27,061 nt of DNA, from the NCBI GenBank assembly GCA_030636615.1, contig DAOVWP010000002.1:1-27061 (forward strand), read 5' to 3'. This DNA comes from Candidatus Nanohaloarchaea archaeon. GTDB lineage: Archaea; EX4484-52; GLR71. Both the position numbers and the translations under genes were made by a program. Of this stretch, positions 1 to 6,987 are shown in pieces. Positions within the stretch are counted from its first letter, which is position 1, and the number at the start of each line of letters is the position of its first letter. A model generated the notes under the pieces. The model did not search any database and was not told the origin of the DNA. It saw only the letters and a list, made by a program, of their open reading frames with translations.

Positions 1-1
1 A

Positions 2-415
2 GGTCTTGGTAAAGACGACTTCTCAAGAGGAGACGTTCTTGGTACACCAGACAGCCCACCTGCAGTTGTTGAAGAGTTCACAGCACAGATTGTTGTACTG
101 AACCATCCAACAGTTATGACTAAAGGATACACACCTGTTTTCCATATTGGTACTGCACACGTAGCAGGAAAGATTACAGAAATACTTAAAAAAATAGATC
201 CAAGAACTGGTGAATCAAAAGAAGATAACCCAGATTATCTTAAAAACGGCGATGCAGCTATCATAAAAGTTGTACCGACAAAACCGATGTGCATTGAAAC
301 AGTTAAGGAATTTCCAAAACTTGCATCATTTGCACTTAGAGATATGGGAAAAACTGTAGCAGCAGGAAAATGCTTAGAATCAAAGAAAGTTGCAGTAACT
401 GCATCAAAAAAATAA
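2..415 (+). CDS. tuf: Elongation factor 1-alpha, C-terminal part (5' truncated by window edge)
   Basis: The frame is open from the window edge. The translation matches domains 2-3 of archaeal EF-1alpha: a stretch with RGDVLG and DSPPAV, then [39 protein letters not shown] and the end [12 protein letters not shown]-1alpha is the GTPase that delivers aminoacyl-tRNA to the ribosome. Only about 137 residues are here; the G domain lies outside. It ends with a lysine-rich tail (ASKK). The gene precedes rpsJ, a common archaeal arrangement, but a terminator and a new promoter separate the two. Confidence 0.96.
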   Translation, partial: GLGKDDFSRGDVLGTPDSPPAVVEEFTAQIVVLNHPTVMTKGYTPVFHIGTAHVAGKITEILKKIDPRTGESKEDNPDYLKNGDAAIIKVVPTKPMCIETVKEFPKLASFALRDMGKTVAAGKCLESKKVAVTASKK

Positions 416-449
416 AGAAAAGGGAAATAAATCACCCTTTCTTTTTTTA
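416..449 (+). terminator. Terminator after EF-1alpha gene
   Basis: A short inverted repeat (AAAGGG at 419-424 with CCCTTT at 435-440) is followed directly by a run of seven T (442-448). Archaeal RNA polymerase terminates on T-runs, and the hairpin strengthens the call. It sits just after the EF-1alpha stop codon. Confidence 0.7.
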
Positions 450-450
450 T

Positions 451-461
451 ATTTATAAAAG
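451..461 (+). promoter_or_regulatory. Putative TATA box for rpsJ
   Basis: TTTATAAAA lies about 50 nt before the rpsJ ATG, just after the EF-1alpha terminator. A start about 25 nt downstream would leave a short leader containing AGGTG. This is a sequence-pattern call only. Confidence 0.5.
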
Positions 462-509
462 ATAATTAAAAAATATTAAGAGATACAATAGAGTTAAGGT
501 GTTATAAAA

Positions 510-821
510 ATGCAAAAAGCAAGAATTTCATTATCAAGCACAGACATAAATAAACTAGATAACTTAGCTCTAGAAATCAAGGATATGTCCAAAAAAATGG
601 GAGTAGATGTCAACGGGCCAATACCATTGCCAACAAAAAAACTCAAGATAACAACACGAAAAGCACCAAGTGGTGATGGAACTGCTACATTTGAAAAATG
701 GGAGATGCGTGTTCATAAAAGAATCATTGATATAGGCATTAATGAAAGAGCTCTCAGAAGAATCATGAGAATCCAGATCCCTGATAAGATCCAGATTGAA
801 ATTGAACTCAAAGATAAGTAA
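510..821 (+). CDS. rpsJ: Small ribosomal subunit protein uS10
   Basis: The 103-aa protein has the normal uS10 length. It contains the hallmark region GPIPLPTKK (about residues 36-44) followed by TTRKAPSGDGTATFEKWEMRVHKR, and ends in a basic/acidic strand. uS10 binds the head of the 30S subunit. The ATG is preceded by AGGTG with an 8-nt spacer. As in many archaea it lies next to the EF-1alpha gene rather than in the main S10 cluster, which begins at rpl3 about 2.5 kb downstream. Confidence 0.97.
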   Translation: MQKARISLSSTDINKLDNLALEIKDMSKKMGVDVNGPIPLPTKKLKITTRKAPSGDGTATFEKWEMRVHKRIIDIGINERALRRIMRIQIPDKIQIEIELKDK

Positions 822-957
822 GACACACAAAATAAACCCACCCAACTCTTTTTTCTCTCAATAACTCAAATCACACCAGAACCACCTTCTTTTTTACAAC
901 ATATACAGCATGTTTAAAAAGATAAGTCAAAAATTATTCTTTAATTCTCAATAAAAT
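822..957 (+). other. Intergenic region before tRNA-Ser
   Basis: No gene is visible in these 136 nt. Pyrimidine-rich runs around 847-858 (six T, then CTCTC) could terminate rpsJ transcription. TTTAAAAAG near 913-921 and the AT-rich stretch at 928-946 are possible tRNA promoter elements, but I cannot choose between them. Confidence 0.4.
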
Positions 958-1042
958 GGCGAGGTCGCCTAGTCTGGCCATGGCGGTAGCCTGGAAAGCT
1001 ACTGAGGGAAACCTCACGGGTGTTCAAATCACCCCCTCGTCG
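958..1042 (+). tRNA. tRNA-Ser (anticodon GGA)
   Basis: A type II tRNA fold can be drawn by hand. The acceptor is GGCGAGG (958-964) with CCTCGTC (1035-1041) and discriminator G1042, as expected for serine. The anticodon stem is GTAGC/GCTAC around loop CTGGAAA, giving anticodon GGA at 993-995 (codons UCC/UCU). The long variable arm TGAGG-GAAA-CCTCA (1003-1016) is closed by a GNRA tetraloop. The T arm is GGGTG-TTCAAAT-CACCC. CCA is not encoded and no intron is seen. A T-run follows (1044-1048), then an unusual repeat array that copies the tRNA 3' end. Confidence 0.96.
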
Positions 1043-1224
1043 CTTTTTAAACTATTTAGCTAAGCAACGAGACCTTTGATCCTCGTCGCTTTTTAATCAA
1101 TTGGACTAACGACGAGACCTTTGGTCCTCGTCGTTTCTTAACCAATTGAACCAACAACGAGACCTTCGGTCCTCGTCGTTCTCTAAACTATCTAACCTCA
1201 CAACGAGACCTTTGGTCCTCATCA
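1043..1224 (+). repeat. Tandem 45-46 bp hairpin repeats mimicking the tRNA-Ser acceptor stem
   Basis: Four hairpin units follow the tRNA, with left arms at about 1065, 1110, 1155 and 1201. Each reads C(A/G)ACGAG-ACC, a 3-nt loop, GGT, then CCTCGTCG. The arms pair with one bulged C. CCTCGTCG is identical to the tRNA 3' acceptor strand plus discriminator (1035-1042), so the tRNA end forms the first half-unit. Hairpin 2 (1108-1135) is the best formed, hairpin 3 has a CTTCGG loop, hairpin 1 has a weakened stem, and hairpin 4 is degraded (CCTCATCA). Most units are followed by T-rich sequence and an AATT-containing spacer. One further copy follows the second tRNA-Ser. Confidence 0.9.
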
Positions 1225-1255
1225 CATTACCATAACCCTATAAAACACCACTCCA

Positions 1256-1268
1256 TATTATAAATATT
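1256..1268 (+). promoter_or_regulatory. Putative TATA box for archease-rtcB
   Basis: TATTATAAATATT is centred about 26 nt before the archease ATG at 1289. This places transcription initiation at or next to the start codon, which fits a leaderless mRNA; no Shine-Dalgarno site is seen upstream. A second candidate, CTATAAAAC, lies at about 1239. Confidence 0.5.
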
Positions 1269-1288
1269 CAAAAACACCAACTATATGG

Positions 1289-1711
1289 ATGAAATACAGA
1301 TATCTGCCGCATACAGCAGACGCAAAAATAGAGGCATTCGGAAAAGATCTAAATGAACTATTCAAAAACGCTGCCCTTGCTACATACAACATTATGGTCG
1401 AAACACAAAAAGTTGAACCACTAAAAGAGATAGAGATAAAACTAAACTCAGAAAGCATTGAATCCCTATTATATGATTGGATAGAAGAACTTCTTTTCTA
1501 CCTTGACACAGAAAAGTTCCTTATTAACAATACAGAAGTAAAGATAAAGAAATCAGGGGAAAACAATATCTCCCTCAAAGCCACTCTAAAAGGCGACAGA
1601 ATCTCTAAAAAATACGAACTAGGAGGATCTGTAAAATCAATGACATACAATTGTCTGATAATAGAAAAGACAAAAGATGGATTCAGAACCATATTTGTAG
1701 TTGACAGGTGA
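1289..1711 (+). CDS. Archease, RtcB activator
   Basis: The 140-aa protein matches archease: it begins KYRYLPHTADAKIEAFG and has the central DWIEELLFYLDTEK segment and the C-terminal GGSVKSMTYN motif, whose conserved acidic/basic residues coordinate metal in the family. Archease promotes RtcB guanylylation and multiple-turnover ligation of tRNA exons and broken RNA. It overlaps the region just upstream of rtcB, and the two genes are commonly paired, so they are probably cotranscribed. The start is the ATG at 1289; the ATG at 1285 is in another frame. The TATA position suggests a leaderless transcript. Confidence 0.95.
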   Translation: MKYRYLPHTADAKIEAFGKDLNELFKNAALATYNIMVETQKVEPLKEIEIKLNSESIESLLYDWIEELLFYLDTEKFLINNTEVKIKKSGENNISLKATLKGDRISKKYELGGSVKSMTYNCLIIEKTKDGFRTIFVVDR

Positions 1712-1715
1712 GAAA

Positions 1716-3146
1716 ATGAATATTGAAAAAATAAACAACTACACTTGGAAGATTAAAAAAGAAGGCAACATGAAAGTCCCTGGTATAATTTATGCCTCTG
1801 AAAAGATACTCAACTCATTAAAAAAAGATAAAAGCCTTGAACAAGTAATAAATGTCGCCACACTACCAGGTATAGTCAATGCATCATATGCAATGCCGGA
1901 TGCACACCAGGGATATGGATTCTGTATAGGCGGAGTTGCCGCGTTCAAAACAGAAACTGGCATCATAAGCCCGGGAGGAGTGGGTTTTGACATAAATTGC
2001 GGTATCAGGCTGATAAAAACAAATCTCAAAGAAAAAGACATCCTTGAAAAAAGAGAAATACTTCTTAAAAAACTATTTACAGAAGTCCCGATCGGTCTGG
2101 GAAGTGATGGAAAGACAAGATTCACCAACGAAGACCTCAAAGAGTTCATGATACATGGATCAAAAGAAGCAGTAAGAAGAGGCTATGGTTGGGACGAAGA
2201 TATTGAAAGAACAGAAGAACATGGAAAAATGGAAGGAGCTGACCCTGAAGCAGTCTCGCAGAGAGCATACAAAAGAGGAAGACCTCAGTTAGGTAGTCTT
2301 GGCGCAGGAAACCACTTCCTTGAGATACAAAAAGTAGACAAGATATTTGACAGGAAAACTGCAGAGATATTCGGAATACATGAAGAAGGTCAGATTATGA
2401 TAATGATTCATTGCGGAAGCAGAGGGCTTGGCCATCAAATTGCATCTGACTATATTCGTGATATGGAAAAAAAATACGGATACAACAACCTTATAGATAG
2501 AAATCTCATAAACGCACCACTCAAAAGCGAACTCGGACAAAAATACTATAAAGCAATGACATCAGCTGCAAACTACGCTTGGGCAAACAGACAGATAATC
2601 ACACACAGAGTACGCGAAACATTCTCAGAGATTTACGGAAAAAGCGCAAAAGAACTCGAAATGGATCTCATATATGATCTAGCCCACAATATTGCAAAAA
2701 TAGAAAAACACATAATCAATGGAAAAACCACAGAGTTGATTGTCCACAGGAAAGGCGCAACAAGATCTTTCGGCCCGATTCGACCGGAATTACCAAAGAT
2801 TTATAGCAAAACCGGACAGCCTGTTTTAATTCCAGGATCAATGGGTACATCTTCATATATATTAGCAGGAACTAACAAATCCCTTGAAATGTCTTTCGGA
2901 AGCAGCGCGCATGGAGCCGGAAGAGTTATGAGCAGACATGAAGCTATGAAAAGCATAACTCCAGAAGATGTCAAAAAAGATCTTCATGAAAAAAACATAG
3001 AAATAATTTCATCAAGTAGAAATGGCATTGTTGAAGAAGCCCCTCAGACATACAAAGACATCGATGAAGTTATAAAGATATCAAACGAAGCTGGATTAAT
3101 AAAACTTGTAGCAAATCTCAAACCATTAGGCGTTTTAAAAGGATAA
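1716..3146 (+). CDS. rtcB: tRNA-splicing/RNA ligase RtcB
   Basis: The enzyme joins 2',3'-cyclic phosphate and 5'-OH RNA ends using GTP and Mn2+, sealing spliced tRNA halves. The 476-aa length is normal. Visible motifs are FDINCG (D92 and C95, metal ligands), GAGNHFLEIQ, HCGSRGLGHQ, HRKGATRSFGP, GSMGTSSYIL and SSAHGAGR, which holds the histidine that is guanylylated. No intein interrupts it, unlike some archaeal homologues. I chose ATG 1716 over the in-frame TTG at 1701 because GGTGAG (1708-1712) serves as its ribosome site. It directly follows archease. Confidence 0.97.
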   Translation: MNIEKINNYTWKIKKEGNMKVPGIIYASEKILNSLKKDKSLEQVINVATLPGIVNASYAMPDAHQGYGFCIGGVAAFKTETGIISPGGVGFDINCGIRLIKTNLKEKDILEKREILLKKLFTEVPIGLGSDGKTRFTNEDLKEFMIHGSKEAVRRGYGWDEDIERTEEHGKMEGADPEAVSQRAYKRGRPQLGSLGAGNHFLEIQKVDKIFDRKTAEIFGIHEEGQIMIMIHCGSRGLGHQIASDYIRDMEKKYGYNNLIDRNLINAPLKSELGQKYYKAMTSAANYAWANRQIITHRVRETFSEIYGKSAKELEMDLIYDLAHNIAKIEKHIINGKTTELIVHRKGATRSFGPIRPELPKIYSKTGQPVLIPGSMGTSSYILAGTNKSLEMSFGSSAHGAGRVMSRHEAMKSITPEDVKKDLHEKNIEIISSSRNGIVEEAPQTYKDIDEVIKISNEAGLIKLVANLKPLGVLKG

Positions 3147-3170
3147 ACACAAAAACAACTTGATATAAAC

Positions 3171-3184
3171 GCTATATTTAAAAA
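3171..3184 (+). promoter_or_regulatory. Putative TATA box of the S10/spc operon
   Basis: TATATTTAAAAAG lies in the rtcB-rpl3 gap, about 125 nt before the rpl3 start. It is the best TATA-like element in that gap. A start about 25 nt downstream would give a leader of about 100 nt that contains the hairpin at 3253-3277. Confidence 0.5.
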
Positions 3185-3252
3185 GATTTCGACAAAAAAT
3201 AGATTATCAATAATGTATTCTCTATGCATTATAATATCAAAAGATCCAAAAC

Positions 3253-3277
3253 ACCTGTCTAAAACCGTTTAGCAGGT
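3253..3277 (+). promoter_or_regulatory. Leader hairpin upstream of rpl3
   Basis: ACCTG (3253-3257) pairs with CAGGT (3273-3277) and CTAAA (3259-3263) pairs with TTTAG (3268-3272), with one bulged T and an ACCG loop: ten base pairs. It lies 30 nt before the rpl3 GTG in the likely operon leader. Only three T follow it, so it is a poor terminator. By analogy with ribosomal-protein leaders it could be an autogenous control site; that role is inference. Confidence 0.6.
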
Positions 3278-3307
3278 TTAAAAAAAGGAAAACAAAGGAA
3301 GATTCAA

Positions 3308-4285
3308 GTGGGTAGAATTCACCATCCGAGAAGAGGTTCTCTTGCTTTCAGACCGAAAACAAGAGCAAGAAGGATTTATCCTAGAATCAGGACTCGAGCT
3401 GAATGCAGTGAAATTAAAGCGCTCGACTTTTCAGGATACAAAGTAGGGATGACACATATAAAAACAATTGAATCAAGAAAAGAATCTGTCAACTTCAATA
3501 AAGAAGTTACAAAAGCAGTTACAGTAATTGAATGTCCATCATTGAAAATTGTAGGTATAAGGACTTACAAAAACAATGCATATGGTCCAGTCACATTACA
3601 GGACATCTGGACAAAGGATTTGGACAAAGATCTGAAAAGATCTGGCATAACTGGAAAAATGCCATCAGACATTACAAAATTAAAACTTGATGATATATCA
3701 GATATTGTATTGATTGCTCACATGACTCCAAGAGTAACAGGAGTCTCTAAGAAAAAACCAGAAGTCTTTGAAATTGGTGTTGGAGGAGCTACAATTGAAG
3801 ATAAGATTAAATTTGCAAAAGAAAAACTCGGAACAGAACTGAATATATCAGATGTGTTCAGTGAAGGAGATTCCGTAGATGTATTAGGAGTAACAAAAGG
3901 TCATGGATTCTCAGGCGTAGTAACAAGATATGGCGTCAAGACAGGACCAGACAGTGGAGAGAAAAACAGAAGAAAAGCAGGAAACCTTGGACCATTCACA
4001 CCAAGAAAGACCCGATATACAGTACCACAGGCTGGTGGCTTCGGATACCACAACAGGACAGAAGTCAACAAAAGAATTATGAAAATAAGCGATAACCCTG
4101 AAGAGATCAATGTTTCAGGAGGATTCAAAAATTACGGAGAAATCAAATCAACATTTATAATTATAATGGGATCAGTACCAGGACCTGCAAAAAGATTGAT
4201 AAGGTTCAGAAATCAGATAAGACCACAAAGATACGAATACAACAAACCAGATATAACCTACATCTCAAAAGAAAATAAACAATAA
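3308..4285 (+). CDS. rpl3: Large ribosomal subunit protein uL3
   Basis: The 325-aa product begins at a GTG with MGRIHHPRRGSLAF, the typical archaeal uL3 N-terminus. It contains YKVGMTHI, GVTKGHGFSGVVTRYGVK and the loop RRKAGNLGPFTPRKTRYTVP followed by GGFGYHNRTEVNKRI, which reaches toward the peptidyl-transferase centre. It is a primary assembly protein of the 50S subunit. It is the first gene of the long S10/spc run. The upstream site is a purine-rich AAAGGAAG rather than GGTGA. Confidence 0.96.
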   Translation: MGRIHHPRRGSLAFRPKTRARRIYPRIRTRAECSEIKALDFSGYKVGMTHIKTIESRKESVNFNKEVTKAVTVIECPSLKIVGIRTYKNNAYGPVTLQDIWTKDLDKDLKRSGITGKMPSDITKLKLDDISDIVLIAHMTPRVTGVSKKKPEVFEIGVGGATIEDKIKFAKEKLGTELNISDVFSEGDSVDVLGVTKGHGFSGVVTRYGVKTGPDSGEKNRRKAGNLGPFTPRKTRYTVPQAGGFGYHNRTEVNKRIMKISDNPEEINVSGGFKNYGEIKSTFIIIMGSVPGPAKRLIRFRNQIRPQRYEYNKPDITYISKENKQ

Positions 4286-4295
4286 AGTGAACGAT

Positions 4296-5102
4296 ATGAA
4301 AGCTGATGTTATCTCTCTAAAAGGCGAAAAGAAAGGAAGTATTGACCTTCCTGACCAGTTTGAAGAAATCATCAGACCTGATCTGGTTAAAAGATCAGTC
4401 CTTGCAATTGAAAATAATAACAGACAACCATATGGAACCAACCTATTTGCCGGATTAAGGACTTCCGCACAATATCAGGGAAGACGAGCATCATATGGTA
4501 CATGGGCAAACAGAGCCCTTCACAGGACTCAGAGAATTAGGATAGGATCGGGATATATTACAGGAAGAGCAAGAAAAGTGCCTGGAGTAGTAAAAGGTAG
4601 AAAAGCTCACCCACCAAAAACAGAAAAGATATATTCACAAAAGATTAACAAAAAAGAGAACAGACTCGCTATACGAAGTTGTATAAGCGCAACTGCAGAA
4701 ATAGAACTTGTCACAAAAAGAGGACATGAACTTGGAAAGATCAGCCAGCTTCCACTTATAATCGAAACACCAATTGAAAAAATAGGAAAAACAAAAGATC
4801 TCCTTAATATCCTTAAAACAATAGGTATATCAGAAGATATAGAAAGATGTTCAGAAAAGAAAATAAGATCTGGTAAAGGAACAATGCGTGGAAGAAAACA
4901 CAAGATAAAAACTGGTGCATTAATCGTTGTAGAAAAGAACGATGGTATTGCAGAAGCCGCAGGAAACATATTAGGGATTGATGTTATAGAAGTAACAAAC
5001 CTTAATGCCAAAGCACTTGCCCCGGGAACCCATATAGGAAGACTGACTATCTGGAGCGAAAGCGCAATTGAGAAAATGAAAAAAGAAAAACTATTCATAT
5101 AA
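4296..5102 (+). CDS. rpl4: Large ribosomal subunit protein uL4
   Basis: The 268-aa protein matches archaeal uL4: the loop with YGTNLFAGLRTSAQYQGRR and YGTWANRALHRTQRIRIGSG lines the exit tunnel, followed by GRARKVPGVVKGRKAHPP. The C-terminal globular part contains RSGKGTMRGRKHKIKTGALIVV and GTHIGRLTIW. I start it at ATG 4296; the in-frame GTG at 4287 is part of a GTGA ribosome site 5 nt before the ATG. It lies about 10 nt after rpl3. Confidence 0.96.
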   Translation: MKADVISLKGEKKGSIDLPDQFEEIIRPDLVKRSVLAIENNNRQPYGTNLFAGLRTSAQYQGRRASYGTWANRALHRTQRIRIGSGYITGRARKVPGVVKGRKAHPPKTEKIYSQKINKKENRLAIRSCISATAEIELVTKRGHELGKISQLPLIIETPIEKIGKTKDLLNILKTIGISEDIERCSEKKIRSGKGTMRGRKHKIKTGALIVVEKNDGIAEAAGNILGIDVIEVTNLNAKALAPGTHIGRLTIWSESAIEKMKKEKLFI

Positions 5103-5111
5103 GTGATCACT

Positions 5112-5372
5112 ATGAAGAACCTAAACCTGCTTAAACACCCAAGAATGACAGAAAAAGCAATGAACAGAATTGAACTGAACAATGAACTAGTCTTCATAGT
5201 AGACAAAAAAGCAACAAAAAAAGACATCAAAGAAGTCTTTGAAAAAGAATTTGAAGCAAAAATAATCAAAGTAAACACAATGAACGACACAAAAGGAAGA
5301 AAAAAAGCAATCATAAAACTAAGTGAAGAAACCCCTGCTGTAGATATAGCAACAAAACTGGGAATGATGTAA
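5112..5372 (+). CDS. rpl23: Large ribosomal subunit protein uL23
   Basis: This 86-aa protein has the uL23 signature: LLKHPRMTEKAM at the N-terminus, LVFIVDKKATKKDIKEVFEKEFEAKIIKVNT in the middle and GRKKAIIKLS near the end. uL23 sits at the tunnel exit and contacts nascent-chain factors. ATG 5112 is preceded by GTGATC 5 nt upstream; the GTG at 5103 in that site is an unlikely start. It lies 9 nt after rpl4. Confidence 0.96.
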   Translation: MKNLNLLKHPRMTEKAMNRIELNNELVFIVDKKATKKDIKEVFEKEFEAKIIKVNTMNDTKGRKKAIIKLSEETPAVDIATKLGMM

Positions 5373-5396
5373 AATTATATTAACTAGGTGTATTTA

Positions 5397-6125
5397 ATGG
5401 GTAAAAGAATCCGATCTCAAAGACGAGGAAGAGGAACTAATCTTTATAGAGCTCCATCCCATAGATATAAGACTGAAGCCAAATACATCAGATCAGACAA
5501 AGATGAAGAAGAGAAAGGCAGAGTTATTGATATAATTAACGATCCGTCAAAAAATGCGCCAATAGGAATCATAGAATTCGATAATGGAAACAGGAACACT
5601 ATGATAATATCAGAAGGCACAACAACAAAAACGATAATCCAGAATGGAAACAACGCTCCAATAAAAACCAGCAACATACTTCCACTATCAAACATACCTG
5701 AAGGAACAGCAATATTCAACATTGAAGCAGCACCAGGAGATGGTGGAAAATTCATAAGATCATCCGGTATGTTTGGACTGATCGTCTCACGAGACATTAA
5801 AAAAGTTGTTGTAAAAATGCCTTCAAAAAAACTAAAAGAATTTCATCCGCTTTGCAAAGCAACTATAGGGATTGTTGCAGGTGGAGAAAGAAAAACAAAA
5901 CCATTTGGATTTGTAAGCGCAAAATATTATGCTATGAAAGCCAGAAACAAGAAATATCCAAAAACAAGTGGTGTTGCAATGAACTCAGTAGATCACCCAT
6001 TCGGTGGTTCATCACATCCAGGAATTCCAAAAACTACTAGAAAAACAGCACCTCCAGGAGCTAAAGTAGGATCAATAGGAGCTAGAAGAACTGGTAAAAA
6101 GAGAGGAAAGACAAAAATTAATTAA
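5397..6125 (+). CDS. rpl2: Large ribosomal subunit protein uL2
   Basis: The 242-aa protein starts MGKRIRSQRRGRGTNLYRAPSHR as archaeal uL2 does and has the RNA-binding core and a C-terminal KTTRKTAPPGAKVGSIGARRTG. uL2 supports 23S rRNA domain IV and subunit joining. Oddly, the highly conserved C-terminal motif usually read NPVDHPHGGG is NSVDHPFGGS here: the first histidine is kept and the second is phenylalanine. ATG 5397 follows AGGTG by 6 nt; the GTG at 5388 belongs to that ribosome site. Confidence 0.96.
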   Translation: MGKRIRSQRRGRGTNLYRAPSHRYKTEAKYIRSDKDEEEKGRVIDIINDPSKNAPIGIIEFDNGNRNTMIISEGTTTKTIIQNGNNAPIKTSNILPLSNIPEGTAIFNIEAAPGDGGKFIRSSGMFGLIVSRDIKKVVVKMPSKKLKEFHPLCKATIGIVAGGERKTKPFGFVSAKYYAMKARNKKYPKTSGVAMNSVDHPFGGSSHPGIPKTTRKTAPPGAKVGSIGARRTGKKRGKTKIN

Positions 6126-6137
6126 TTGGTGAAACTT

Positions 6138-6536
6138 ATGGCTGAAAAACTAAAGAAAAAAGAATTCACTTTCAGGGGAAAGACTACTGAAGAAATCAAA
6201 AAACTATCCACAAAAGAATTCATTGAACTTATACCAAGCAGAGAAAGAAGATCATTCAAAAGAGGTCTCACCGATGTAGAAAAAAAACTAGTGGATACAG
6301 TAAAAAATGGAAATAAAAAGTTCATAAAAACTCATGTAAGAGATATGATTGTCACACCGGATATGATTGATCAGAAATTCGGGATTTATAATGGTAAAGA
6401 ATTCGTTTCAGTAGACATAACACCTGAAATGCTTGGTCATAGATTAGGGGAATTCACATATAACAGGAAAAAAGTAGCTCACAGCGGACCGGGTATCGGA
6501 GCAACAAGAGGTAGTAAGTTTACAAGTCTGAAATAA
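6138..6536 (+). CDS. rps19: Small ribosomal subunit protein uS19
   Basis: The 132-aa archaeal-type uS19 contains FTFRGKTTEEIKKLSTKEFIELIPSRERRS, KTHVRDMIVTPDMI, GKEFVSVDITPEMLGHRLGEF and the end HSGPGIGATRGSKFTSLK. It forms part of the 30S head near the A site. ATG 6138 is preceded by TTGGTGAA with a 6-nt spacer; the TTG at 6126 is not needed as a start. It lies 12 nt after rpl2. Confidence 0.96.
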   Translation: MAEKLKKKEFTFRGKTTEEIKKLSTKEFIELIPSRERRSFKRGLTDVEKKLVDTVKNGNKKFIKTHVRDMIVTPDMIDQKFGIYNGKEFVSVDITPEMLGHRLGEFTYNRKKVAHSGPGIGATRGSKFTSLK

Positions 6537-6546
6537 GGTAATTAAC

Positions 6547-6987
6547 ATGGCAAAATTAAAATATGCATTCAAGACTGATGAGAAAAAATCAGCAAAAACA
6601 TCTGCCAGAAATAACCGGATTTCATGGAAAGATTCAGTTGAGATATGCAGAGTAATAACAGGAAAAAATGTAAACAAAATGATAAATTACCTTACTGATG
6701 TAACGCTTATGAAAACAGCAATCCCATACAAAAGATTCAACAAAGACTTGGCACACAAAAAAGGAATCGCTGCTGGTAAATATCCAATCAATACATCAAA
6801 AGAATTCATCAAACTATTAAAAAACCTCATAAACAATGCTGATAACAAAGGACTTGACACAGAAAACCTGACAATCATTAATGCTCAGGCAAACAAAGGA
6901 GTAACACATATGCGCGGTGCAAGAATGTTCGGAAGACGAAAATCAAAAAGCAGCAACATAAACATAATCGCAGAGGAGAGAATATGA
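6547..6987 (+). CDS. rpl22: Large ribosomal subunit protein uL22
   Basis: The 146-aa protein matches archaeal uL22, with SWKDSVEICRVITGKNV near the N-terminus, LAHKKGIAAGKYPINTSKEFIKLLKNLINNADNKGLDTENL in the middle, and the tunnel-lining arm ending MRGARMFGRRKSKSSNINI. An AAGGTAATT site precedes the ATG. Its stop overlaps the rps3 start (ATGA at 6984-6987), which points to translational coupling. Confidence 0.95.
   Translation: MAKLKYAFKTDEKKSAKTSARNNRISWKDSVEICRVITGKNVNKMINYLTDVTLMKTAIPYKRFNKDLAHKKGIAAGKYPINTSKEFIKLLKNLINNADNKGLDTENLTIINAQANKGVTHMRGARMFGRRKSKSSNINIIAEERI

Noticed and set aside
1043..1224. CRISPR array
   Set aside because: Period and repeat size look superficially suitable, but the spacers are related to each other, the units are diverged hairpins, the first half-unit is the tRNA itself, and no cas genes are near.
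1035..1224. Multiple integration att sites at a tRNA 3' end
   Set aside because: Only 8-10 nt of the tRNA are copied, the copies are too regularly spaced, and there is no integrase or mobile cargo. It remains a weak alternative.
1701..1715. TTG start for rtcB
   Set aside because: The ATG at 1716 has a well-placed GGTGAG and matches the usual N-terminus; the TTG would overlap archease.
4607..5314. Long minus-strand open frame opposite rpl4 and rpl23
   Set aside because: It is antisense to conserved ribosomal genes and its hydrophobic F/S/I-rich translation is what complementing K/E-rich codons gives.
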